Positions 35,794 through 43,469 of a stretch of 64,000 bases of DNA are shown piece by piece. The position numbers and the translations under genes were made by a program. A model generated the notes under the pieces. It was not told where the DNA came from. It ran no database searches and was given only the letters and a program-made list of their open reading frames with translations. How positions within the stretch are numbered: position 1 is the stretch's first letter; each line of letters starts with the position of its first letter. Source of the DNA: Pontibacter kalidii (lineage in GTDB: Bacteria; Bacteroidota; Bacteroidia; Cytophagales; Hymenobacteraceae); NCBI RefSeq assembly GCF_026278245.1, contig NZ_CP111079.1, forward strand, positions 2,854,501-2,918,500, in the 5' to 3' direction.

Positions 35794-37863
35794 TTAAGCT
35801 ACTGCAGCTTTTTTAACAGGTTCTTCCTCTTTCTCTAAAACGGTGGAGAGTGTCATCGGCACCTCATAACCACGGTTCTCGCACAGCCACTGGTATAGTT
35901 TGGCCACGCCCTCCTGCACATTGTGCTTCGGATACCAGCCGGTGGCTTCCTGAAACTTACGCGTGTCGGACACATAGTAATGCTGATCGCCGGGGCGCCA
36001 GTCGCCGAACTTGAGCTGGATCTCTTTGCCACGGTACTTGCTGATGGTTTTGAGCAACTCCAGCAGGCTAACCGTGTTTGAAGGACCGCCGCCGATGTTA
36101 AAGGCCTGCCCGCTTATCCGGGGCATATGCTCCTGTGCCAGCAGGAAGGCATCCACCAGGTCCTCCACGAACAGGATATCGCGCACCTGCTTGCCGTCGC
36201 CGTAGATGTTTACCGGCTCGCCCTCAATCGCCTTGATGGCAAAGTGCGCCACCCAGCCCTGGTCCTCGTTGCCGTACTGGTGCGGACCGTAGATGCAACT
36301 CATGCGGAACACCGTCATCGGCAGGTTATAGGTACGGGCATAGTCGATCACGTACTGGTCGGCAGCGCCTTTGGAGCAACCGTACGGACTGTGGAAATCA
36401 AGGTGGCGCTTCTCGGAGATGCCATGCTTCTTCACGTTCGTATCGGCAGGGTAATAGCGGGAACCGTTGGAGATAAACTCCATATCCTCCAGGCCGCCAT
36501 ATACTTTGTTGGTGGAGGTGAACACCAGCGGGGGCGGGTTGTCCTGCTCCCGTATCGCCTCCAGCACATTAATGATGCCGCGCGCGTTGATCTCAAAATC
36601 ATTGATCGGCAGGTCCAGCGAGGTGGTCACGGCTACCTGGGCGGCAAAGTGAAACACCTGCTCGGCACGCTTCACCACTTTGCGCACGGCCTGCATGTCG
36701 CGGATGTCACCTACGTATACTTCCAGTTTATCACCATAGGTGTCGTGCAGCCACTGCAGGTTTTTCTCCACGCCTTCCCGGCTCAGGCTATCGAACACCA
36801 GCACGCGCTTGCCCTGCTCGAGCAGGCGCTTGGCCAGGTTGGTGCCCACGAAGCCGGCTCCGCCGGTTATCAAGGTATAAGGCTCTGTATTATCGTCTAT
36901 GGTGCGCTTCACGTACTCCAGTTCGTGCAGTTTTTCCAGGCCGTGGCGGGCCCATAGCCTGTACAGCAATTTGCTTGTGCCATCGGCACGTTTCAGACCA
37001 AAATAATATTCACGATCATCCAGGTGGAAGCCCCCGACAGTAGGCAGGTTGGCATCCAGGTCCTTCACGGCGTACCAGTACACGCGGGCGGCATCGGCCT
37101 TCAGCACCTCCAGAAACTCCTGCAACTGCTTGTACTCATCGTGCTGCCAGGTAGAGAAGCCGGCCTCCGTTATCCAGAGCTCGGCCTTGCAGTTGTTGCG
37201 CGTCATCACCCCACGCACGGCCTTTATGTTTTCTTCCCAGCCGTCCCACATCTGGTCGAACACGTAAGGGAAGCCGTGAATGCCCACGGCATCGATGTAC
37301 TGCATTACGCCATGGTCGTACATGGTCTGCAGCCAGTTCGGGTCTATCGGGCTCATGCCACCCAGCAGGGTTTTCTTACCCAGCTGCTGGCACCAGTAAG
37401 CCGCTCCGCCAATCATCTCAGCGAACTTATGCCAGCCGTAGTCCTGCGTAAAGTCATACTCCACCATGTTGTTCGGCTCATTCCAGAGTTCCACCCACTC
37501 AAAGTGCTGGCCGTGCCTGGAGATGAACACATCCAGAAAATCGGCATAGGCCTTTCTATCTTTTGGGGGGGAGGAGGTGCGCGGTTTCTCGCCTATACTA
37601 GGCGGAGTATACAAAAAGCAAGGAAGCAGGTTTACCTCCTTGGCAAGGGTAGGAATCAACCAGTCGTACCAGTCTTTCCCGCCGGGGGTATAGTAATCGG
37701 CCCAGGATACGCCGGTGCGCAGCTCCGTTACGCCCAGCTCCTTTAAACTCGCCAAAGTTTCCTTTACATGCTCATGTTCACCGGGCCTGAACCACTCTAC
37801 CAGCCCCACCATCGGTAAACTTGGTTTGCTGTTGCTTATTGGTGTATCTGTATTCATCTTCAT
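35794..37863 (-). CDS. Fusion of clan GH-A glycoside hydrolase and NAD-dependent nucleotide-sugar epimerase
   Basis: A 689-residue two-domain protein. Residues about 18-320 form a TIM-barrel glycosidase-like domain (GH39/GH5-like): the putative acid/base is Glu129 in ELWNEPNN and the putative nucleophile is Glu233 in LWITEAGFST, both placed as in clan GH-A. There is no signal peptide, so this domain is cytoplasmic. Residues about 328-670 form an extended SDR epimerase with TGGAGFVG (NAD site), a YGCSK catalytic Tyr/Lys pair and RMSCIYGPHQYGNEDQGWVA, resembling CDP-paratose/tyvelose 2-epimerases. The frame is continuous across the joint with no sign of an error. A cytoplasmic hydrolase fused to an epimerase suggests action on a sugar intermediate, possibly trimming or transglycosylation. 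Confidence 0.88.
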   Translation of the reverse strand: MKMNTDTPISNSKPSLPMVGLVEWFRPGEHEHVKETLASLKELGVTELRTGVSWADYYTPGGKDWYDWLIPTLAKEVNLLPCFLYTPPSIGEKPRTSSPPKDRKAYADFLDVFISRHGQHFEWVELWNEPNNMVEYDFTQDYGWHKFAEMIGGAAYWCQQLGKKTLLGGMSPIDPNWLQTMYDHGVMQYIDAVGIHGFPYVFDQMWDGWEENIKAVRGVMTRNNCKAELWITEAGFSTWQHDEYKQLQEFLEVLKADAARVYWYAVKDLDANLPTVGGFHLDDREYYFGLKRADGTSKLLYRLWARHGLEKLHELEYVKRTIDDNTEPYTLITGGAGFVGTNLAKRLLEQGKRVLVFDSLSREGVEKNLQWLHDTYGDKLEVYVGDIRDMQAVRKVVKRAEQVFHFAAQVAVTTSLDLPINDFEINARGIINVLEAIREQDNPPPLVFTSTNKVYGGLEDMEFISNGSRYYPADTNVKKHGISEKRHLDFHSPYGCSKGAADQYVIDYARTYNLPMTVFRMSCIYGPHQYGNEDQGWVAHFAIKAIEGEPVNIYGDGKQVRDILFVEDLVDAFLLAQEHMPRISGQAFNIGGGPSNTVSLLELLKTISKYRGKEIQLKFGDWRPGDQHYYVSDTRKFQEATGWYPKHNVQEGVAKLYQWLCENRGYEVPMTLSTVLEKEEEPVKKAAVA

Positions 37864-37896
37864 TCAAATTCTCTTTTGATGTTTTGGGTCGGGTGC

Positions 37897-39015
37897 TTAA
37901 ACGGTTAACCCACGGGCGGCCAACTCGGCGCTTGCCTCACTTACACGATCATAGGCGATCTGCCCTTCCAGCCAGTTGGCCAGCTCCTCCAGCCCGGCAT
38001 TAAACTCTACTTGCGGATAAAAGCCCAGCACCTCCCTGGCCAGCGAGATATCAGCGTAGCAGTGGCGGATGTCCCCCACCCTATACTTACCCGTGATCTC
38101 TGGCTTCAGCTCGGGTTTACCCATTACGGCGGCCAGTCGCTCGCCAATCTCGCGGATGGTGTAGTTATTGCCACTGCCTACGTTAAACACCTTGCCAGTT
38201 GCCTCTTCCTTCTCCATGGCCAGACGGCAGGCCAGTGCCACATCACGCACGTGCACAAAATCACGCTGTTGGTACCCGTCTTCGAAAATCATCGGGGAAT
38301 TGTTGTTCAGAAGGCGCGAGGCGAAGATGGCCAGCACCCCGGTATAGGGGTTGGAAAGCGCCTGGCGCGTGCCGTACACGTTAAAGAAGCGCATCGCCAC
38401 GGTCGGGATATTGTAGGCGCGACCCACCATCAGGCAAAGGCGCTCCTGGTCATACTTGCTAAGCGCGTACACCGAGGAGAGCGACGGGGTTTTGGACTCA
38501 GGCGTTGGCACCGGCTGCAGCTGTTCTCCCTGCTCGTTGTACAGTTCCCAATCAGCGGCCTTCAGCTGCTCCAGCGGGCGCTCCTGCACGGTGGTCAACT
38601 CACCGGCAGGGGCTTTGTACAGGCCTTCGCCGTAAATGCTCATGCTGCTGGCCACCACCAGTTTCTTTACCGGGTTCTTGATCAGCGCCTCCAGCAATAC
38701 AGTGGTTCCGATATTGTTTACGTCCGTATACTCGCGCAGCTCGTACATGCTCTGCCCCACACCCACCATGGCCGCGAAGTGGAACACGTAGTCCACCCCC
38801 TCCAGGGCACGGGCTACATCCTCCGGGTTACGCACATCCCCTACCAGCAACTCCACCTCCTCGTGCAAATATTCCGGTCGCTGGCAGTCTTTGCCGTGTA
38901 CCTGCTCACTCAGATTATCCAGTGCTCTAACGGTATAGCCTTGCTGCAGCAGTTCGTCTGCCAGGTGAGACCCAATAAACCCGGCTCCTCCGGTTATTAA
39001 TACTCTGTTCTTCAT
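37897..39015 (-). CDS. NAD-dependent epimerase/dehydratase
   Basis: A 372-residue extended SDR: MKNRVLITGGAGFIGSHLAD (NAD-binding), YVFHFAAMVGVG, VVASSMSIYGEG with the active-site Ser/Thr region, and SSVYALSKYDQE with the Tyr-x3-Lys pair. NVYGTRQALSNPYTG is the substrate-side loop common in UDP-glucose or dTDP-rhamnose 4-epimerase relatives. An extra segment between residues about 140 and 185 (KAPAGELTTVQERPLEQL) lengthens it relative to typical 4-epimerases. It lies 33 nt upstream of the fusion gene. It probably supplies one nucleotide-sugar for the cluster's glycosyltransferases. Confidence 0.88.
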   Translation of the reverse strand: MKNRVLITGGAGFIGSHLADELLQQGYTVRALDNLSEQVHGKDCQRPEYLHEEVELLVGDVRNPEDVARALEGVDYVFHFAAMVGVGQSMYELREYTDVNNIGTTVLLEALIKNPVKKLVVASSMSIYGEGLYKAPAGELTTVQERPLEQLKAADWELYNEQGEQLQPVPTPESKTPSLSSVYALSKYDQERLCLMVGRAYNIPTVAMRFFNVYGTRQALSNPYTGVLAIFASRLLNNNSPMIFEDGYQQRDFVHVRDVALACRLAMEKEEATGKVFNVGSGNNYTIREIGERLAAVMGKPELKPEITGKYRVGDIRHCYADISLAREVLGFYPQVEFNAGLEELANWLEGQIAYDRVSEASAELAARGLTV

Positions 39016-39090
39016 AGTTAGGTGTTTCTGTCTGTTTAGTCTGTATTACTTGTTGTGGGTGCTGATGCTGTTGAGTGACGGCGGCTGGTG

Positions 39091-39795
39091 CTAAAAAGCC
39101 TGTGCCGTAGGCCTAAGGGTGATGTTGTTGATGGACACCCCGGGCGGCTGCCGCAGGGCATAAAGTACGGCATCGGCAACCTGCCCTGGTGTGATAGCTC
39201 CATAGCCTATGCTCTCTACTGTCTGGCTTCCGGACAGGGTATTTTCAAAGAAGGCTGTATCGGTTACGCCTGGGGCTATAACCGTGACACGAATACCGGG
39301 CAGTACCTCCTGGCGCAGGGTTTCAGCAACTACAGCCAGCGCGGTCTTAGTGGCAGCGTACACTCCCCCGTAAGGATATGCCTGCCCTGCCGAAACCGAT
39401 GATACAATCACCACATCGCCTGCTCCCCTCTCCTGCATACCCGGCACAAAGGCGCGGATCATCCGCAGCGTGCCCATTAGGTTGGTGTTTATCACCTGCT
39501 GCCACTTTTCCGGGTCCCCCTCGATAAGCTTCTCATGCACCCCCTGGCCTGCACTGCACACGAGTATGTCTGGCGCACCCAGCTGCTGCTGCACCTCTGA
39601 AAAAAGGCTGTCTATGGCAGTGGGGTCGGCAACATCGCATGTAACCGGAAGCATACCAGAAGGAAGGCTAGGTGGCAGGTGCAGGTCGGCTATGGCGGTG
39701 GCAACTCCATCTTCAGAAAGCAGCTCTGCAATGGCTCTTCCAATGCCGGAACCTCCTCCACTTATCACCGCCTTTTTGCCTTTCAAGTGCTGCAC
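39091..39795 (-). CDS. Short-chain dehydrogenase/reductase (SDR)
   Basis: A 234-residue classical SDR: AVISGGGSGIGRAIAELL (cofactor loop), CSAGQG, NTNLMGT, VVIVSSVSAG with the catalytic Ser, YAATK with Tyr and Lys, and APGVTDTAFF. The start is GTG at 39795; an AGGAGG lies further upstream than usual. It is the first gene of the sugar cluster on this strand, 75 nt ahead of the epimerase. Substrate unknown; sugar, polyol or ketone reductions are all possible. Confidence 0.85.
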   Translation of the reverse strand: MQHLKGKKAVISGGGSGIGRAIAELLSEDGVATAIADLHLPPSLPSGMLPVTCDVADPTAIDSLFSEVQQQLGAPDILVCSAGQGVHEKLIEGDPEKWQQVINTNLMGTLRMIRAFVPGMQERGAGDVVIVSSVSAGQAYPYGGVYAATKTALAVVAETLRQEVLPGIRVTVIAPGVTDTAFFENTLSGSQTVESIGYGAITPGQVADAVLYALRQPPGVSINNITLRPTAQAF

Positions 39796-40028
39796 GTTCG
39801 TCGCTAAAGTTTGTCCTCCTTATATATATAAATAGCTTTTTATAAACTGTTATCTACAACGTAGCAGAGGTAAATAGGGTTGTAGATGCTGCTACACTAC
39901 TATATAAATACAGCCTAATTATTGTTCTAACTTAAGTATAAGGGATACACTATCTTCAGAATCCGGGCTTCGACACCTAAAGCATTGCACCGGGATGGCT
40001 GGTAAAGGGATCTACAGGCAAAATAACA

Positions 40029-41735
40029 TCAGGTATGGGCGTAAACCTGGTTCCTCTCAATGTCTTCTTTAGCCGTAATGATTTTGGAGATGCTTCCATC
40101 TTTAAGTATAACTATTCTATCTGCATCAACAATGTTGGCCATTCTATGAGACACCACAAAGGTTGTTCTGCCTTTTACCAACCGCCTGAAAGCCTGCTGC
40201 ACCAATGCTTCAGTCTCCGAGTCAAGGGCCGACGTAGCTTCATCAAGTATCAAAATCGCCGGGTTTCTTGCTATTGCAATCCGCTGTTTCTGTCCTCCCG
40301 ATAAGTTACTTCCCTTTTCGCCAATTACAGTATCATACTTTAAAGGCAGCTCCAAAATGAACTCGTGGGCATTGGCAAGTTTAGCTGCGGCTTCTATACT
40401 TTCCTGCTCCGCATGCCGTGTACCGTAAGCGATATTATTACCGACGGTATCATTGAAAAGCAACGACTCCTGCAGTACAATCCCTATTTGCTCCCGTAGT
40501 GACTGCTGCCTTAGCAAGCGGATATCGCATCCATCAATTTTAACTACCCCATCTGTGGGGTTGTGAAGTCGCAGAATTAAAGACATAAGTGTGCTTTTAC
40601 CTCCCCCACTCGGTCCTACTATGGCAATCGTTTCTCCTGCATTTACTTGTAGGTCTATATTAGAGAACACCCGTTTATTGCCAGGGTAGCTAAAGCTAAC
40701 CTTTTCAAAAGTCACCTCCCCCTTCATGTTGTGAAGTTCAAAGGCGACTTTACCATCAGCTACCGGATCCTCTACCTCCATAATCTTGTTTAGTATATCC
40801 AAGGATACGGAGGCCTTTCTGAACGTCTGGTATACACCGGTAACTCCCTGCACCGGCACGAATAAGTTTCCGATGTAGCCTAAGAAAGCAATTAATGTTC
40901 CCAGCGTCATGTCCCCCCTGGCAATGGAGTAGCCGCCGTAGAAAATGGCGGCTACCCGAGCCACTGTAATCGATATGTTTTTGAAGGCTTCTACTTTAGT
41001 GTCTGTGTTAACACCTTTGAGAACGTACTCATTTGTACTGGAAATCCTGGAAAGGAAATTATTTGCCTCCACCTTTTCCATTGCCAGGCTCTTAACGGTT
41101 AGCAGGCAGGAAAACGTCTCGTGGAGGCGGCCATAGATTTTAGTCCACGATTCTATCAGGAATTTTTCCCTGTGTATTTGCTCCTTTGAAGCCCACATGC
41201 CAATCAACACCGGAACCGGTACAAAAAACAGCACGATTAAGGATAACTTCCAGTCTAGCTGGAACATCACGTACATAGAGGCGAATAAATAAACCAGGGT
41301 GGGAAGTGTGAAAAAGGCAATTTCACTGAAGGCGGCCACGAACCCATTTATAGCCCTCTCGAATTTTGTCATGGTGGCGCCTACACCTTCTCGCTGATGG
41401 TAGGACAAGGGAAGAGAGTAAAGTTTTGCGATTGCTGCTGCCTGAAGATTTGTCTGTAGTTTCAGCCTCACTTTCCAGACAAGCCAGTTGTGAACTCCGT
41501 TAACCTGCTCCCGCATTACGGACAGTACCAGAAGGGCAATAGCCGTGAAAGCAATTACTTCAGTGGGACTGTTTGTTGTTGCAATTATTTCATCAAAGAA
41601 ATATTTGAGTATTAAAGGCTCTATAACCCCTATGCCAGCTGCTACTATAGCCAAAAGCACTATAATTCCTATTCTTGCCTTAAGCGGCATGATTAAATCT
41701 GCGACTCTGGGTAGAAATCTTCTCCACTCATCCAT
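40029..41735 (-). CDS. ABC exporter, fused permease-ATPase, with a short deletion in the ATPase
   Basis: A 568-residue type IV ABC half-transporter. The first 310 residues hold about six membrane helices. The nucleotide-binding domain has Walker A GPSGGGKST, Q-loop IGIVLQES, signature LSGGQKQR, Walker B ILILDEATSALD and the switch His in VVSHR. Between signature and Walker B the protein reads QRIAIARNPAILILDE, whereas relatives normally have about four more residues (ARALLRNP-type); this looks like a small in-frame deletion in the helix following the signature. Its effect is unknown. The gene lies 234 nt upstream of the sugar cluster on the same strand and could export its product. Base use looks AT-richer than its neighbours. 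Confidence 0.88.
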   Translation of the reverse strand: MDEWRRFLPRVADLIMPLKARIGIIVLLAIVAAGIGVIEPLILKYFFDEIIATTNSPTEVIAFTAIALLVLSVMREQVNGVHNWLVWKVRLKLQTNLQAAAIAKLYSLPLSYHQREGVGATMTKFERAINGFVAAFSEIAFFTLPTLVYLFASMYVMFQLDWKLSLIVLFFVPVPVLIGMWASKEQIHREKFLIESWTKIYGRLHETFSCLLTVKSLAMEKVEANNFLSRISSTNEYVLKGVNTDTKVEAFKNISITVARVAAIFYGGYSIARGDMTLGTLIAFLGYIGNLFVPVQGVTGVYQTFRKASVSLDILNKIMEVEDPVADGKVAFELHNMKGEVTFEKVSFSYPGNKRVFSNIDLQVNAGETIAIVGPSGGGKSTLMSLILRLHNPTDGVVKIDGCDIRLLRQQSLREQIGIVLQESLLFNDTVGNNIAYGTRHAEQESIEAAAKLANAHEFILELPLKYDTVIGEKGSNLSGGQKQRIAIARNPAILILDEATSALDSETEALVQQAFRRLVKGRTTFVVSHRMANIVDADRIVILKDGSISKIITAKEDIERNQVYAHT

Positions 41736-42004
41736 ACAGCCCCTCTACCAAAAATTTACCTTTGCCACTACACAATATAGCTTTTACGGCAAAATCACCT
41801 GCTCTTACCACTGATGCTATAGGTATTTCCAGCTTATGGCTTAAAAAGGAGGTAAGGAATTCTTTTCAAACTCTAACGGATGGTTTTTCATGGTAAATCC
41901 CTGCCCCCGGTTTAATTATACTCCAGGGTGCCTCACTTGCACCGAACACACTTGCCACCAAGTATAAACTGCGTATCTTGCCCTCCCACAGCTATACTTT
42001 TCCC

Positions 42005-42607
42005 ATGGACTTCCGCAAAGACATTCTGCTACAGGACAGCCGCGTGTTGCTACGCCCTTACAAGCCCTCTGATACTAGCGGCGTACGAGCCATTGCCTTC
42101 GAGGAGGAAATCTGGCGCTTTATGCCTGGCCGCATCAGCAATGAGCAGGAGCTGCAGGCATGGGCTGAGACCGTGGCGCGTGGCTTTGCCAACAGCACCC
42201 GCTATACGTTCATGATCGTGGATAAGGCTACCGGGCAACTAGCCGGCAGCACCAGCTATGGCAATATCTCCATACCTGATAGCCGCCTGGAGATTGGTTG
42301 GACCTGGCTCAGCAAGGACTACCGTGGCAGCGGTCTCAACCGGCACTGTAAGTTCTTGTTACTGCAGTACGCTTTCCAGGTGCTGCAGATGGAGCGGGTG
42401 GAGCTAAAGACCGACGTGCTGAACCAGCGCTCCCGCCGCGCTATGCTCAAACTGGGTGCCATCGAGGAGGGCGTGCTGCGCAGCCACACGCAGATGCACG
42501 ACGGCCGCCGCCGCGACACCATCTATTACAGCATCCTGAAGGCGGAGTGGCCGGGTATCAGGCAGCGCGTGTTCGCCGACCTTTCCGCAACCGGTACTTC
42601 TGTTTAA
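42005..42607 (+). CDS. GNAT-family N-acetyltransferase
   Basis: A 200-residue acetyltransferase of the RimJ/RimL-like group: VLLRPYKPSDTSGVRAIAFE at the N-terminus, then LAGSTSYGNISIPDSRLEIG and WTWLSKDYRGSGLNRHCKFL, where the RGSGLN loop fits the acetyl-CoA pyrophosphate site, and a closing VELKTDVLNQRSRRAMLKLG. The ATG at 42005 (MDFRKD) is chosen over a TTG at 41978. Likely targets are protein N-termini or small amines. It stands alone between the divergent ABC exporter and the phosphatase 61 nt downstream. Confidence 0.85.
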   Translation: MDFRKDILLQDSRVLLRPYKPSDTSGVRAIAFEEEIWRFMPGRISNEQELQAWAETVARGFANSTRYTFMIVDKATGQLAGSTSYGNISIPDSRLEIGWTWLSKDYRGSGLNRHCKFLLLQYAFQVLQMERVELKTDVLNQRSRRAMLKLGAIEEGVLRSHTQMHDGRRRDTIYYSILKAEWPGIRQRVFADLSATGTSV

Positions 42608-42668
42608 TTAAAAGCAACCACAGCAGCCCGTTGGCGGTACTTTATACCATCACCAACACTGCCCATAC

Positions 42669-43247
42669 TTGAACACTGCTCCAAACCGCATTTTCCTGAT
42701 TCGCCACGCCAAGCCCCGGGTGAAGCGCAGTGGCTTTTTTGATGTGGAGGCCGCCCGAAAGTACATCGCTGACTACGATGCGGCCCAGGTGGAGGAGTTC
42801 GTGCTGCAGCATGAAGCCATTCCCTATAAGCAAGTAAAGAAAGTATACTGCAGCACGCTGGTGCGCTCGCAACTAACCGCGCGTGCCATTTTCGGGGAGG
42901 AGGTAGAACTCAGGATTGACGCCACCTTCCGGGAGTTTGAACGGCGCATCTTTTCTCTTCCCTTCCTGCGCCTGCCCATAAAATTGTGGCTCCTGAGTGC
43001 CCGTGTGCTGTGGTTCCTGGGCTTCAACAGCCGCGACATCGAGACGTTCCGGCAGGCCCGCGCCCGCGCCCGGAGAGCCGCCGAGCTTCTGGACCAAGAC
43101 GCCCGCCAGAACCACACCACCGTGCTGGTGGCGCATGGCTTGCTCAATAACTTTATACTCCGGGAGCTGAAGCGTCTGGGCTGGCAGGCAAGTATAAACG
43201 GGGGGAACAGCTTCCTGGCGGTGCATATGCTTTCGAAGTATAAATAA
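42669..43247 (+). CDS. Histidine phosphatase family protein
   Basis: A 192-residue phosphoglycerate-mutase-like phosphatase. The phospho-His lies in FLIRHAKPRVKRSG (RHAK in place of the common RHG); YCSTLVRSQLTARAIFG gives the second Arg, and VLVAHGLLNNFILREL the second catalytic His. The residues 95-140 are basic and hydrophobic (RLPIKLWLLSARVLWFLGF). The start is TTG at 42669, with no ATG nearby. The natural substrate is unknown. The stop codon lies inside a perfect inverted pair of AAGTATA motifs. Confidence 0.82.
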   Translation: MNTAPNRIFLIRHAKPRVKRSGFFDVEAARKYIADYDAAQVEEFVLQHEAIPYKQVKKVYCSTLVRSQLTARAIFGEEVELRIDATFREFERRIFSLPFLRLPIKLWLLSARVLWFLGFNSRDIETFRQARARARRAAELLDQDARQNHTTVLVAHGLLNNFILRELKRLGWQASINGGNSFLAVHMLSKYK

Positions 43248-43257
43248 ATTTATACTT
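43236..43257. terminator. AAGTATA dyad at the end of the histidine phosphatase gene
   Basis: AAGTATAAAT and ATTTATACTT are perfect 10-nt arms with a 2-nt spacer, and include the TAA stop. The position and dyad resemble paired uptake-sequence terminators in Pasteurellaceae and Neisseria, but the stem is A/T-rich and may be weak. Confidence 0.5.
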
Positions 43258-43469
43258 AAATATATGCAACTTACATCTCACCGCATAGTATAATCTAAAC
43301 ATACTTAAATCCTAGTATCTCTAGCACTGCATTCAAAGTATAGGCCAGGCTAACTGTCACCTCCTGCTCCCATATGAACCTCGGTTTATACAGGAACAGA
43401 GAGGTTATAACCCTGTATCTGCCGCCAAACAGGCGCTTTTATCTCTTTTACTCACAAACGCATAGCTTT

